NCBI GenBank assembly: GCA_046294345.1
Contig: JBKBJT010000003.1
Location: 1-64,000, forward strand
Direction: 5' to 3'
Origin: Ferrovibrio sp046294345
GTDB taxonomy: Bacteria; Pseudomonadota; Alphaproteobacteria; Ferrovibrionales; Ferrovibrionaceae
Length of the DNA stretch: 64,000 bases
The translations under genes and the position numbers were made by a program. Below are positions 7,963 through 17,265 of this stretch, in pieces (the stretch's first letter is position 1; each line of letters starts with the position of its first letter). The notes beneath the pieces are model-generated. The model did no database searches and had not been told where the DNA came from. It saw nothing but the letters and a program-made list of their open reading frames with translations.

Positions 7963-8379
7963 TCAGAGAACGAAAGAGAACAAAAGCCCTGCCGCACCAA
8001 GCATTTGCGCCAGATTGACCAGCATGCTTGCCCGATGCAGGGCGCGGAATTTCGCCGTGGCCAGGGCATCGCCCGCCTCCTTGCCCGGCCGCCAGAACTC
8101 GATGCGCGGCAGCAGCACCTGGCGCGAGACCAGCCCCAGCGCGGCGATGGCGCCCAGCACGATCACACCGCGCGGCTCCTGCGCCACGCCGAAGCCCAGC
8201 AGAGCCAGCAGAGCCAGCGCAATCGTGACGCTGTAGTAGAGCGGAAAGATCGCGCGCATGAAACCCGACGCGGTGGCCGCCGGAAGATTGGCGAACACCA
8301 TCGGCGCGACGACGAAGGAGAAGAACAACTGCGCGCCGAGCAGCAAAGCGGTGGCATAGAGGGCGAGCTGATGCGACAT
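7963..8379 (-). CDS. DUF4149-type small integral membrane protein
   Basis: A 138-residue protein with about four hydrophobic segments: roughly residues 5-30, 44-66, 70-86 and 116-137. The N-terminal pattern LLLGAQLFFSFVVAPMVF resembles the DUF4149/TMEM205-like family, whose biochemical role is not established. The start at 8379 is preferred over 8400 because GAGG sits 4 nt before it, while no ribosome site precedes 8400. Divergent from the MOSC gene. The long antisense-like extension of this frame towards 9165 overlaps the real MOSC gene and is rejected. Confidence 0.8.
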   Translation of the reverse strand: MSHQLALYATALLLGAQLFFSFVVAPMVFANLPAATASGFMRAIFPLYYSVTIALALLALLGFGVAQEPRGVIVLGAIAALGLVSRQVLLPRIEFWRPGKEAGDALATAKFRALHRASMLVNLAQMLGAAGLLFSFVL

Positions 8380-8497
8380 GCGGCCTCGCAATGCAAACAT
8401 GAAGGGGCGATGACACGAAACAGCATCGCGGCGATGATGACAATGTTGCAGCAATTCCGCCGTTGACCGCAGCATTCCTCTTGCGCATGGTCGGGCC

Positions 8498-9295
8498 ATG
8501 ACCCAGCCGCACGCCACCCTCACCCGCATCCACCGTTTCCCCGTGAAGGGCCTGAGCCCGCAGCCGCTGGAACAGGCCGAGCTGATCCCCGACCAGCCGA
8601 TTGCCGGCGACCGCCGCTTTGCGCTGGCCCATGGCGCGTCGGCCTTCGATCCGCAGAAGCCGGCCTTCCAGAAGAAGGCGCATTTCCTCACCTGGGTGCG
8701 CAATCCGAAACTGGCCGCCCTGCATTGCGCCTTCGATCCCACGGGCACGAAGATCACCGTGGCCGATCCCGATCCGGAAACGCCCATGGATGGCCGGCTG
8801 GACGATGCCGACCTGACCACGCCGGAAGGCCGCGCCGCGCTGGAGCGCCTGGTGCTGCAGACCATGGGCGACGAGCAGACGCGCGGCAGCGTGCGGGTGG
8901 CCGAGGCGCCGGGCGCGTGGTTTGCCGATGTGCCGCAGCCGTACCTCTCGATCCAGAACACTGCCAGCTTGCGCGACATTGGCGCGAAGATGGGCCTGGG
9001 TGATACGCTCGACTGGCGTCGCCTGCGTGGCAACCTGCTGGTGGATGGCTTCGATGCCTGGGCCGAGATGCACTGGATCGGCGCGCGCCTGCAGATCGGC
9101 ACCGCGATCCTGGAAGTGGCCGAGATCATCGGCCGCTGCGGCGCCACCCATGTGAATCCCGACACCGCCGAGCAGGACCTCGATCTGTTGTCCGGCCTCC
9201 GTGGCCATTACGGTCATACCCAGTGCGGCGTCTATGCCCGCGTGGTCGAGGGCGGCATCATCCGCCTGGGCGACAGCGTCGCGCGCATCTACTGA
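8498..9295 (+). CDS. MOSC domain-containing protein
   Basis: A 265-residue protein with an N-terminal MOSC beta-barrel (ITRIH-type start: LTRIHRFPVKGLSPQPL) and a C-terminal MOSC domain that includes IIGRCGATHVNPDT, where the conserved Cys of MOSC proteins sits. MOSC domains handle sulfur or bind the molybdenum cofactor, as in molybdenum-cofactor sulfurases and mARC/YcbX-type enzymes. The substrate is not inferable here. It is followed 19 nt later by the alpha/beta hydrolase, so the two are probably co-transcribed. Confidence 0.88.
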   Translation: MTQPHATLTRIHRFPVKGLSPQPLEQAELIPDQPIAGDRRFALAHGASAFDPQKPAFQKKAHFLTWVRNPKLAALHCAFDPTGTKITVADPDPETPMDGRLDDADLTTPEGRAALERLVLQTMGDEQTRGSVRVAEAPGAWFADVPQPYLSIQNTASLRDIGAKMGLGDTLDWRRLRGNLLVDGFDAWAEMHWIGARLQIGTAILEVAEIIGRCGATHVNPDTAEQDLDLLSGLRGHYGHTQCGVYARVVEGGIIRLGDSVARIY

Positions 9296-9314
9296 TCCGG
9301 CGCCTGACCTGATC

Positions 9315-10097
9315 ATGGGCCAGCGGCATTTCCTCACACGCGATGGCGTGAAGCTGTCCTACGTCGATTTCGGCGGCGAGGCGTCGCGCACGCTGGTGGC
9401 CTTGCATGGCCGCGCCGGCTGCGCCCGCAATTACGCCCCGCTGTCGCATACGCTCAAACCCGACTGGCGCGTGGTCGGCATGGACCAGCGCGGCCATGGC
9501 TGGAGCGACCACGCCGAAGACCGCAGCCGCGAGGCCTTCATCCTTGATGCCGCCGCCCTGATCGAGCATCTGGCCTGCGGGCCCGTGATGCTGACCGGAC
9601 ATTCCTTCGGCGGCGTGAATGCCTACCAGCTGGCCGCCCGCCGGCCCGATCTGGTGCGCGGCCTGATCGTGGAGGATATCGGCTGCCGCTTCGGCCCGGC
9701 CAAACCGGGTGAATCCTGGCCCCTGCGGTGGGACAGCCTGGATGCCCTGCTCGCGCATATGCGCGGCTCGGATTTTGGGCTCGACCGCTATTTCCTCGAC
9801 AGCCTGGTGGAATACGAGGAGGGCTGGGGCTTTCGCTTTTCCGATGCCTGGCATGAGCCGGCCCGCGCCGCCCTGGTGGGCGACTGGAGCGACGACTGGG
9901 CGGCGATAGCCTGCCCCATCCTGCTTTTCCATGGCACCACCAGCCGCTTTGTCACCACTGACGAGATCCGGCGCATGGCGGCACTCAATCCGCGCACGGA
10001 AACTGCCATTTTCGAGGGCGCCGGCCATGTCCTGCATGACGAACGCCCGGCCGAGTTCGCCGCCCGCTTAGGCGATTTCCTGCGCCGCCACGGCTGA
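9315..10097 (+). CDS. Alpha/beta hydrolase
   Basis: A 260-residue alpha/beta-hydrolase-fold enzyme. It shows the oxyanion-hole region LHGRAGCARNY (30-40), the DQRGHGWS turn (57-64), nucleophile elbow GHSFGG with Ser97, and a C-terminal histidine in GAGHVLHDE. Start chosen at 9315 (MGQRHF), just after the MOSC gene. An upstream in-frame start would place 38 low-complexity residues inside that gene. Substrate unknown; generic esterase or C-C hydrolase activity is possible. Confidence 0.88.
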   Translation: MGQRHFLTRDGVKLSYVDFGGEASRTLVALHGRAGCARNYAPLSHTLKPDWRVVGMDQRGHGWSDHAEDRSREAFILDAAALIEHLACGPVMLTGHSFGGVNAYQLAARRPDLVRGLIVEDIGCRFGPAKPGESWPLRWDSLDALLAHMRGSDFGLDRYFLDSLVEYEEGWGFRFSDAWHEPARAALVGDWSDDWAAIACPILLFHGTTSRFVTTDEIRRMAALNPRTETAIFEGAGHVLHDERPAEFAARLGDFLRRHG

Positions 10098-10192
10098 GCG
10101 GAGTCCCTAAAAAGGCCGCAGCAGCGCCCCCGCCGCGCCATATTCCGGGCGCCTCATGGCAGCATGATCCATCCTGCCCCCAAGGCCTTGCC

Positions 10193-10576
10193 ATGAACCA
10201 GCTTGCCGCATTGCTGTTGCTGGGCAGCCTGGCCGGCGGCACCGCCGCCGAGCCGGCCCAGGCCCAGATGCCCACGCCGTCCACTCCCGCAGCCGAAACG
10301 CCCGCCCTTGAGCGGCCCGCGCCCGAACCACCCAAACTGGTCGAACCGGATGGCCCGCCGGCCGGTTCGCTCTCGCTGTCGCAGATCATCATCCAGATCG
10401 AAAGCCGGCCGGATCATGCCTTCATCAGGGAGATCGACTGGGAGGACGGACGCTACGAGATCGAATACCGCACCCGCGATGGCCGCGATCGTGTGCTGAA
10501 GGTCGATCCGCGCACCGGGCGACCGGTGGAAGGCAGCCTGCCCGTGCCGCGCTGGCCGCAGCAGAGTTCGCTTTAG
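10193..10576 (+). CDS. PepSY-domain periplasmic protein
   Basis: A 127-residue protein with a signal peptide (MNQLAALLLLGSLAGG, likely cleaved near AQAQ), a proline/alanine/glutamate-rich linker (about 26-55), and a C-terminal PepSY-like module (SLSQIIIQIESRPDHAFIRE ... LKVDPRTGRPV). PepSY modules are often periplasmic and can inhibit peptidases, but no partner is seen here. The stop overlaps the stop of the convergent GNAT gene by 4 nt. Confidence 0.8.
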   Translation: MNQLAALLLLGSLAGGTAAEPAQAQMPTPSTPAAETPALERPAPEPPKLVEPDGPPAGSLSLSQIIIQIESRPDHAFIREIDWEDGRYEIEYRTRDGRDRVLKVDPRTGRPVEGSLPVPRWPQQSSL

Positions 10577-11154
10577 GCCTGGCCTGTGGCCGCCGCGTCC
10601 GGCGCCGGCCATTCGCTGCGCAGCAGGGCGAACAGGTCGCTGTCGCGCCATTCGCCGCGCATGTTGAAATTCTGCCGCAGCCGGCCTTCCTGGCGGAAGC
10701 CGAGTTTCTGCAGCACCGCGTGGCTGCGCGCATTCTCCACATCGGCCAAAGCGGTGATCCGATGCAGCTCCAGGTCGCCGAAGCCGAAGCGCAGCACTTC
10801 GCGCATCGCCTCCGAGGCATAGCCGCGCCCGCGCAGGGCGCCATCGAAGGAAAAGCCGATATTGCCCTGGCGGTGTTCGGGCGAGGCGATGCTCAAGCGC
10901 ACCATGCCGATGGCGCGGCTTAAGGCCTGCTCCTCCACGGCGAAGATCCAGTCGCGACCCGATGGATTGGCGGCATCCCGCAGCCGCGCGGCGACGAACT
11001 GCGCCACCAGTTCGGGCGTCAGCGCCGGCCCGGGCAGAAAGCGCCAGAAGTCCTCGCGCACCGCGAATTCGGCGAAGGCGGCTTCGTCTTCCGCGCGGAA
11101 GGCGCGCAGCAGCAGCCGGCCGGTGGCGAATTGCGGAAAGAGATCGCGGCTCAT
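10573..11154 (-). CDS. GNAT family N-acetyltransferase, RimJ/RimL type
   Basis: A 193-residue acyltransferase of the RimJ/RimL-like group. The start TGRLLLRAFRAEDEAAFAEF, the acetyl-CoA region FSFDGALRGRGYASEAMREV and VENARSHAVLQKLGFRQEGR are all characteristic. It may acetylate a protein N-terminus or a small molecule; the substrate is not predictable. The start overlaps the stop of the upstream PAS gene in an ATGA, indicating coupled translation. Confidence 0.88.
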   Translation of the reverse strand: MSRDLFPQFATGRLLLRAFRAEDEAAFAEFAVREDFWRFLPGPALTPELVAQFVAARLRDAANPSGRDWIFAVEEQALSRAIGMVRLSIASPEHRQGNIGFSFDGALRGRGYASEAMREVLRFGFGDLELHRITALADVENARSHAVLQKLGFRQEGRLRQNFNMRGEWRDSDLFALLRSEWPAPDAAATGQA

Positions 11155-11693
11155 GCCGCCCCGCCTGATGCCGCTTCATCGGGATGATAAACCGTGCCGA
11201 GCAGCAGCATGTCGGCGGCCTGTCCCTGCTTCGACTGTCCATCGCGCGACAGCGGCAGGGCCAGGCCGGTGAAACGCACGACATCCATGCCATCGCGCCC
11301 CACGGCCTGCCGCACGTTGGCCCAGCGCGGTTCCCCGCGCTGCAGCACCTCGCGCCAGTCGGCCATCATCGCGGCCAGGCCCCGCTCGGGACCGTCCGTT
11401 TTCAGTTCGGCCTCGTCGCGGATCAGGCCGGTCAGGTCGCGGCCATAGAACTGGCGGAAATTGGTGCCCGCCAGACGGAAGCGGATGCGCATGGGCTTCA
11501 GCCGCTCGATCTCGATCAGCAGCAGGTATTGCAACAGGCGCGGGATATCCAACGGATCGATGTCGCGCCGCAGCGGCAGCGGCCGGCTGCCGCGCCGCGA
11601 CTGCCAGTAGGCATACAGCTCGGTCAGCGGCCCTGGCGGCAGGGTCGTCATGTCCCAGCTGCTGCCCAACACATCATAGGCGGGACCGGTCAT
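11151..11693 (-). CDS. PAS_5-type single-domain protein
   Basis: A 180-residue protein that is essentially one PAS-like domain of the PAS_5 type: LYAYWQSRRGSRPLPLRRDI, then DIPRLLQYLLLIEI, RIRFRLAGTNF and a C-terminal LALPLSRDG strand. No output domain is attached, so it would act by binding a ligand or another protein. It is coupled to the GNAT gene. Three more members of the family lie at 41785, 45010 and 45660. Confidence 0.82.
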   Translation of the reverse strand: MTGPAYDVLGSSWDMTTLPPGPLTELYAYWQSRRGSRPLPLRRDIDPLDIPRLLQYLLLIEIERLKPMRIRFRLAGTNFRQFYGRDLTGLIRDEAELKTDGPERGLAAMMADWREVLQRGEPRWANVRQAVGRDGMDVVRFTGLALPLSRDGQSKQGQAADMLLLGTVYHPDEAASGGAA

Positions 11694-11823
11694 CGATCAG
11701 CTTCTGCCATCCGACAGCTCCCCCGAAAGCTCCCTCGAATATCCGACAGAGTCGCCAGCTTGGCTATCGGGATGGTGGGGAAACCAAGCAAAAATTTGGA
11801 AGAGGGTAAACGCCGAGGGCCAA

Positions 11824-13170
11824 TCACTTCCCGATGCAGAAGTCGCGGAAGATCACGTCCAGCAAATCTTCCACATCGATCCGCCCGGTGATGCGGCCCA
11901 GCGCACGCGCCGCCAGCCGCACATCCTCGGCGGCCAGTTCCGGCGCCGGGTTGTTGCGGCCGTTACCGGTGAGGAACCGGTCGAGCGCCGCCACGCAGTC
12001 GGTCAGCGCCTCGCGGTGGCGCGCGCGGGTCAGCGTGGCTGAGCCAGTCATGCCGATGCGCGCCACGACGTCTTTCTCCAGCGCATCGAGCAGCGCGCTC
12101 ATGCCCGCGCCGTTGCGCACCGAAACGCCCAGCACCGGGCGGCCGTTGATCTCGTAGCCCGCCGGGATGCTGGCGGCGTCGGTCTTGTTGGCGACCACGA
12201 TGGCATCCATGTCGATCAGCGCCAGGGTTTCCTTCGGCACGGTCTTTTTCGTTGCGTCCAGCACCACGAGTTTCAGGTCGGCGGCCTCGGCGCGTTTCAG
12301 CGCGCGCGCCACGCCCTCGTTCTCGATGGTATCGGCGCTGTCGCGCAGGCCCGCCGTATCGGCCAGGATCACGGGATAACCACCCAGGTCGAGATGCACC
12401 TCGATCACGTCGCGCGTGGTGCCCGGAATCTCGGAGACGATCGCCGCCTCGCGCTGCGCCAAGGCATTGAGCAGCGATGACTTGCCCACATTCGGCGCAC
12501 CCAGGATCGCCACCATCAACCCGTCGCGCAGCCGCTCGCCGCGCCTGTTATCGGCCAGGTGGGCGGCGATCTCGGCGCGCAGGCGCGCGATCTGCGGCAT
12601 CACTTCCGCCGCCACGCCGGCGGGCAGATCCTCGTCGGGGAAATCGATATCGGCTTCCAGATGCGCCAGCGCCCGCGTGAGCTGGTTGCGCCAGCCCTCG
12701 TAAAGCTGGCCCAGCGCACCCTGCATCTGGCGCAGGGCCTGCCGGCGCTGCGCTTCCGTCTCGGCATTGATCAGGTCGCCCAGGCCCTCGGCCTCGGTGA
12801 GGTCGAGCTTGCCGTTCTCGAAAGCCCGGCGGCTGAATTCGCCCGGCTCGGCCAGACGCAGGCCGGGCAGCTTGCCAAGCGCCTCGAACAACGCGGCCAG
12901 CACGGCACGGCCGCCATGCACCTGCAGTTCGACCACATCCTCGCCGGTGAAGCTGTGCGGTTTGGGGAACCACAGCACCATGCCCTCGTCCAGCAGCATG
13001 CCTTCGGCATCGCGCAGCTTGCGCAGGAAGGCCGTGCGGGCGCGCGGCAGGTCGGCGCCACATAAAGCCGTCAGTGCATCGGCCGCCTGCGGCCCGCTGA
13101 TGCGGATCACCGCCACCCCGGCGCGGCCGGGCGCGGTGGAGAGGGCGTAGATGGTCTGCGGCGCGATCAC
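11824..13170 (-). CDS. mnmE: tRNA modification GTPase MnmE
   Basis: Works with MnmG in cmnm5U34 tRNA modification. With the GTG start at 13170 the protein has 448 residues, the family norm. It shows the N-terminal folate-binding domain (TIYALSTAPGRAGVAVIRIS), G1 GAPNVGKSS (about 222), the GTTRD G2 loop, DTAG, NKTD, and the C-terminal FCIGK that carries the catalytic cysteine. The GTG overlaps the stop of the upstream ferredoxin gene (GTGA). The longer in-frame extension lies inside that gene and is rejected. Confidence 0.96.
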   Translation of the reverse strand: MIAPQTIYALSTAPGRAGVAVIRISGPQAADALTALCGADLPRARTAFLRKLRDAEGMLLDEGMVLWFPKPHSFTGEDVVELQVHGGRAVLAALFEALGKLPGLRLAEPGEFSRRAFENGKLDLTEAEGLGDLINAETEAQRRQALRQMQGALGQLYEGWRNQLTRALAHLEADIDFPDEDLPAGVAAEVMPQIARLRAEIAAHLADNRRGERLRDGLMVAILGAPNVGKSSLLNALAQREAAIVSEIPGTTRDVIEVHLDLGGYPVILADTAGLRDSADTIENEGVARALKRAEAADLKLVVLDATKKTVPKETLALIDMDAIVVANKTDAASIPAGYEINGRPVLGVSVRNGAGMSALLDALEKDVVARIGMTGSATLTRARHREALTDCVAALDRFLTGNGRNNPAPELAAEDVRLAARALGRITGRIDVEDLLDVIFRDFCIGK

Positions 13171-13544
13171 TTCAGCTTCGCGCGATGGTCCGGGCCGTCC
13201 TCGGGCTTGAGCATCAGCCGCGCCACCCGACCGCCCTGGCGGACATGCACCTCGAGGATCTCGTCGATATCCTCGAATGTCTCGGCGCGATACCACACGC
13301 CATCGGGATAGATCACGATGGTCGGCCCCAGCTCGCAGCGTTCCAGGCAGCCGGCATTGTTCACGCGCACGCCGTCTTCCAGGCCCATGCCCAGTTCCTT
13401 GGCGCGGCTCTTCATATAGTTGCGCAGCTTCTCAGCGCCCTTGCGCGCGCAGGAGCCGCGCGGATGGTTTTCCGGCCGCTCGTTGGTGCAGACGAAGATA
13501 TGCGCCCGGTAAAAGGGCTTGGGATCACTGGACAAAACAACCAT
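13167..13544 (-). CDS. Thioredoxin-like [2Fe-2S] ferredoxin
   Basis: A 125-residue protein of the thioredoxin-fold (Shethna-type) ferredoxin family. Cysteines C19 (IFVCTNER), C32 (GSCARKG), C66 and C70 (GCLERC) fit the four cluster ligands. Family members carry electrons, but the partner is unknown. It overlaps mnmE by 4 nt and could be co-regulated with tRNA modification, although no direct functional tie is known to me. Confidence 0.9.
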   Translation of the reverse strand: MVVLSSDPKPFYRAHIFVCTNERPENHPRGSCARKGAEKLRNYMKSRAKELGMGLEDGVRVNNAGCLERCELGPTIVIYPDGVWYRAETFEDIDEILEVHVRQGGRVARLMLKPEDGPDHRAKLK

Positions 13545-13554
13545 GGGTCTTACT

Positions 13555-13800
13555 TCACTTCTTGTCGGTTCCGCCGCCGGGGAACTGGCTGAAAAAGAAT
13601 TTCTGAATCTGCTCCAGATTCTGCAGGCCCAGCGGGGCCCAGGTCTTGAGCAGGGTCTCGGGATCCATCGCGCTGAGCGAATTCATCATCCGGTCCTGCA
13701 TCTGGCGCATGACCGCCTCCTGCAGGGGCTGCACATCGGGCAGGCCAAGGAAGCGCCGGGCCTCTTCCGGAGTGCAATCGACATTGACAGTGACCTTCAT
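13555..13800 (-). CDS. DUF6489-type small conserved protein
   Basis: An 81-residue protein (MKVTVNVDCTPEEARRFLGL...) of an alphaproteobacterial family of unknown function that I recall as DUF6489. Its phrases TPEEARRFLGLPDV and a terminal FFFSQFP are typical. The start at 13800 removes an upstream extension with no similarity. It lies 10 nt before the ferredoxin gene, so ferredoxin and mnmE are probably co-transcribed with it. Confidence 0.8.
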   Translation of the reverse strand: MKVTVNVDCTPEEARRFLGLPDVQPLQEAVMRQMQDRMMNSLSAMDPETLLKTWAPLGLQNLEQIQKFFFSQFPGGGTDKK

Positions 13801-13855
13801 TGTCGCACCATACTTGTCTGAAACGCCGAAACGAGAAGCAGGACAAATACCTAGC

Positions 13856-15934
13856 ATGGCCGCCGCCCCCTTGTCAGGGACCAACACCGTGAATCTGGAC
13901 CGCAACAACCTGGACCGGGCGGCCTCGCCGTATCTTCAGCAGCACAGGGATAATCCGGTCCACTGGCAGGTCTGGAGCCCCCAGGTGCTGGCCGCGGCCC
14001 AGGCAGCGAACAAGCCGATCCTGCTCAGCGTGGGCTATGCCGCCTGTCACTGGTGCCATGTGATGGCCCATGAAAGCTTCGAGAATCCGCAGATCGCCGC
14101 GGTGATGAACGAGCTTTACGTCAACATCAAGGTCGACCGCGAGGAGCGGCCGGATATCGATACGCTCTACATGAACGCCCTGCATATTCTGGGCGAACAG
14201 GGCGGCTGGCCGCTCACCATGTTCCTCACGCCCAAGGGCGAGCCCTTCTGGGGCGGCACATACTTCCCGCCCGAACCGCGGTTCGGGCGGCCCGGCTTCG
14301 TCGAGGTGCTGCAGAAGGTGTTCGAGGCCTGGCGCGACAAGCCGCAATCGGTGGCGCAGAACGTGAAGATGCTGGTGGGCGGCCTGCGCAGCATGGCCAA
14401 GCCGCAATCGCGCGACCGGCTGAACCTGAGCAACGACGTGCTGGACCAGGTGGCGGCGCAGATCGTCACCCATGTCGACCCCGAGCATGGCGGCGTGGGC
14501 GGCGCACCGAAATTCCCGCAGACCGGCCTGTTCGACCTGCTGTGGCGCGCATACCTGCGCACCGGCGAGGCCGATTATGCCAAAGCCGTAACCAATACGA
14601 TTTCGCGCATGGCCCAGGGCGGCATCTACGATCATCTGGGCGGCGGCTTCGCGCGCTATTCCACCGACGCGGAATGGCTGGCGCCGCATTTCGAGAAAAT
14701 GCTCTACGACAACGCGCAGCTGCTCTCCCACATGGCGATGGTGGAGGCCGAGACGCGCGACCCGGTGCTGCGACAGCGCGTGATGGAAACCGTGGGCTGG
14801 GTGCTGCGCGAGATGGTCGCCGCCGATGGCTCTTTCGCCGCCACGCAGGACGCGGATTCGGAAGGCGAAGAAGGCAAGTTCTACGTCTGGCAGAAGACCG
14901 AGATCGAGCAGGTGCTGGGGCCGGAAGATGCCGCGCTGTTCTGCGCCGCCTATGACGTGACCGATGCCGGCAACTGGGAGCACAAAACCATCCTGCGCCG
15001 CTCGCTGTCGCCCGAGCCGAAGGATGCCGACACGGAAGCCAAACTCGCCGCCTGCCGCGCCAAGCTGCTGGCGGTGCGCGAGCAGCGCATCAAGCCGGGC
15101 TGGGACGACAAGGTTCTGGCCGACTGGAACGGCCTGATGATCGCAACGCTTGCCGAGCTGTCGCGCCAGTATGAACGGCCCGACTGGCTGGAAGCGGCGG
15201 AACGTGCCTATGCGTTCATCATGAACACGATGAGCGTGGGCGAGGCCAAGCTGGGCCATAGCTGGCGCAACGACATCCTGGTCTTCCCCGGCCTGCTCGA
15301 CGATTACGCGGCGATGATGCGCGCGGCGCTGGCGCTGTTCGAGGCCACCGGCAGTCCCGACTACCTGCGCCAGGCCCAGGCCTGGGCCGAGACGGTGGAA
15401 AGCGACTATGCCGATGCGGTGAATGGCGGCTATTTCCTCACCTCAAAAGAAGCCGAGAACCTCGTCGCCCGCACGCGTCATGCCACCGACAACGCCACGC
15501 CCTCGGGCAACGGCCTGCTGGTCGGCGCCTTCGCGCGGCTGTGGTACCTGACCGGCAATGTCGAGTGGCGCGAGCGGGCACAAAACCTGCTGGATGCCTT
15601 CTCGGCCGATGCAGCGCGCAATTTCTTCCCGATGGGCAGCTATCTGAACGGCTTCGACCTCTTCGCCAACGCCGTGCAGGTGGCGATCATCGGCAAGCGC
15701 GGCGACGCCGCCACCGAGGCGCTGGTCACGGCGGCCTACAGCGTGTCGGTGCCCAACCGCATCCTGCAGGTGATCGACCCGCTGGCCTCCATTCCGGAAA
15801 GCCATCCGGCCTATGGCAAGGCGCAGGTGGATGCCACCGCCACCGCCTATGTCTGCCTCGGCCCCACCTGCGGCCTGCCGGTCACCGCGCCGGCCGAACT
15901 CGTCGTGGCGATGAAGGCGACCCGGGCCGTTTAA
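13856..15934 (+). CDS. DUF255 (thioredoxin-domain) protein, YyaL/SPATA20 family
   Basis: A 692-residue cytosolic protein with an N-terminal thioredoxin-like domain. The motif is YAACHWCHVMAHESF, with CxxC as CHWC. A long (alpha/alpha) toroid-like region resembling glycosyl-hydrolase-related folds follows. The family is widespread but poorly characterised. I start at ATG 13856; a GTG at 13889 (VNLDRNN) is possible. It shares a 55-bp bidirectional gap with the DUF6489 gene. Its stop TAA overlaps the stop of the convergent flavoprotein gene. Confidence 0.88.
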   Translation: MAAAPLSGTNTVNLDRNNLDRAASPYLQQHRDNPVHWQVWSPQVLAAAQAANKPILLSVGYAACHWCHVMAHESFENPQIAAVMNELYVNIKVDREERPDIDTLYMNALHILGEQGGWPLTMFLTPKGEPFWGGTYFPPEPRFGRPGFVEVLQKVFEAWRDKPQSVAQNVKMLVGGLRSMAKPQSRDRLNLSNDVLDQVAAQIVTHVDPEHGGVGGAPKFPQTGLFDLLWRAYLRTGEADYAKAVTNTISRMAQGGIYDHLGGGFARYSTDAEWLAPHFEKMLYDNAQLLSHMAMVEAETRDPVLRQRVMETVGWVLREMVAADGSFAATQDADSEGEEGKFYVWQKTEIEQVLGPEDAALFCAAYDVTDAGNWEHKTILRRSLSPEPKDADTEAKLAACRAKLLAVREQRIKPGWDDKVLADWNGLMIATLAELSRQYERPDWLEAAERAYAFIMNTMSVGEAKLGHSWRNDILVFPGLLDDYAAMMRAALALFEATGSPDYLRQAQAWAETVESDYADAVNGGYFLTSKEAENLVARTRHATDNATPSGNGLLVGAFARLWYLTGNVEWRERAQNLLDAFSADAARNFFPMGSYLNGFDLFANAVQVAIIGKRGDAATEALVTAAYSVSVPNRILQVIDPLASIPESHPAYGKAQVDATATAYVCLGPTCGLPVTAPAELVVAMKATRAV

Positions 15935-17124
15935 ATCTGCGCGTCGTCCACGGGCAGGCCAAGGCCGGCGCGGCCGATCACCTCCCAGGTGGCCGGACCG
16001 GTCATCATGTGCTGCGTGGTCACATGCACGTCGCGGAAGGCGCGCTGCAGAGGCGACGTGGCGAATACCGCCGAACCGCCGGCCAAAGTATAAAGCCGCT
16101 TCACGGCATCGGCACTCGTGTGCGCCGCGTGGGTCGCGGCCTGGCGCAGGGCCACGCGCCGCTGCAGCGATACGATGCTGCCGGGTTTCGCCTCGCCCAG
16201 CTCGGCTATGGCCGCTTCCGTCATGGCATGGAGATGGCTGCGCGCCGCCAGCACCATCGCCTCGGCCTGGGCGAATTCGGCCTGCACGGTGGCGCGCTCG
16301 GCCAGGCGGCGGCTGGAGCCCTGCGGCGTCTTCGCACCGGCCAGCGTGGCGAAATCGCGCAGCGCGCCGCCAGCGATACCTAAGGCCACGGCGGCGATAC
16401 CCAGTCCCAGCAGGGCAAAGACGGGGAAAGCGAAACAGGCACCGGGCCGCAGCACCGGGCTGGAGAACAGCGACACGGCATGCTCGCGCGGGATCAGCAC
16501 ATCGCGCACTTCGAAATCGCCGCTGCCGGTGCCGCACAGGCCCATCGCCTGCCAGGTATCGTGAAAGATCACGTCCTTCGCCGGCAGGATCATCATGGTC
16601 ACGTCGGGCTGGCCGTTGGGCAGGCGGCGCGGCGTCGGCCGCCCTTCCGCATCCGGCGGACCATCCATCAGCAGGCAGCCGGCGAAGATCCAGTGCGCGT
16701 TGCGCGTGCCGCTTCCCCAACCCCAGCAGCCGCGCACACGCCAGTGGCCGTCTTCGGGCAGGGCGCGGCCCATCGGCGCGAAGACGCCGGCGGTGACGGT
16801 GAGCGGATCGGCGAAAATATCGCGCACCACCCTGTCCGGCAGGCGCCCGGCGGAAATCGCCGCCGTCGCGCCGATCATCAGGCACCAGCCGGCCGCAGCG
16901 TCGCCGCCGGCAATCGTCTCGATCAGGCGCAGCAGGGTGGCAGGATCGACTCCGGCACCACCACAATCGGGCGGCAGCGGCGCGCGGTAGAAACCGGCCT
17001 GCGCCATGGCAGCAGCGATATCGCCGGGCAGATACCGCGCCTGCTCGATTTCGGCGCTGCGCTGGCGGAAAGATGCCGCGAGGTCTTCTGCGCGGCCGAG
17101 CAATGCTGCTGCCATTTTCGTCAT
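15931..17124 (-). CDS. Acyl-CoA dehydrogenase-fold flavoprotein, monooxygenase-like
   Basis: A 397-residue protein of the acyl-CoA dehydrogenase superfamily. The order of helices, the central GHWRVRGCWGWGSGTRNAHW strand and the C-terminal helical domain (RRLYTLAGGSAVF... DVHVTTQHMM) look closer to the HsaA/DszC/HpaB-like flavin monooxygenases than to true dehydrogenases. I do not see a catalytic glutamate in the usual place. No flavin reductase is adjacent. The start at 17124 follows a good GGAGAG; 17154 is an alternative without a ribosome site. An inverted repeat at 17158-17181 probably marks its operator. Confidence 0.78.
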   Translation of the reverse strand: MTKMAAALLGRAEDLAASFRQRSAEIEQARYLPGDIAAAMAQAGFYRAPLPPDCGGAGVDPATLLRLIETIAGGDAAAGWCLMIGATAAISAGRLPDRVVRDIFADPLTVTAGVFAPMGRALPEDGHWRVRGCWGWGSGTRNAHWIFAGCLLMDGPPDAEGRPTPRRLPNGQPDVTMMILPAKDVIFHDTWQAMGLCGTGSGDFEVRDVLIPREHAVSLFSSPVLRPGACFAFPVFALLGLGIAAVALGIAGGALRDFATLAGAKTPQGSSRRLAERATVQAEFAQAEAMVLAARSHLHAMTEAAIAELGEAKPGSIVSLQRRVALRQAATHAAHTSADAVKRLYTLAGGSAVFATSPLQRAFRDVHVTTQHMMTGPATWEVIGRAGLGLPVDDAQI

Positions 17125-17157
17125 GCGCTCTCCCCGATCGTCTTCATGGGCCAACAG

Positions 17158-17181
17158 AAAATGTCGGTTTCGTCACATTTT
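17158..17181. promoter_or_regulatory. Inverted repeat upstream of the flavoprotein gene
   Basis: AAAATGT and ACATTTT form perfect 7-bp arms separated by 10 nt, 34-57 bp upstream of the 17124 start. Size and position suit a dimeric repressor or activator site; the regulator is not in the window. Confidence 0.45.
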
Positions 17182-17265
17182 CGCCTTGCCCTTAGGCGTA
17201 GGCTAGCTATCTGACCGAGAGAGCAAAAGAGCGGGCCGCGCCGCCATCCGGTTGTTTTTGATATT

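Noticed and set aside
7928..9337. Long minus-strand frames covering the MOSC gene
   Set aside because: Only the last 138 residues of one frame look real (DUF4149 protein). The rest is antisense to the MOSC gene.
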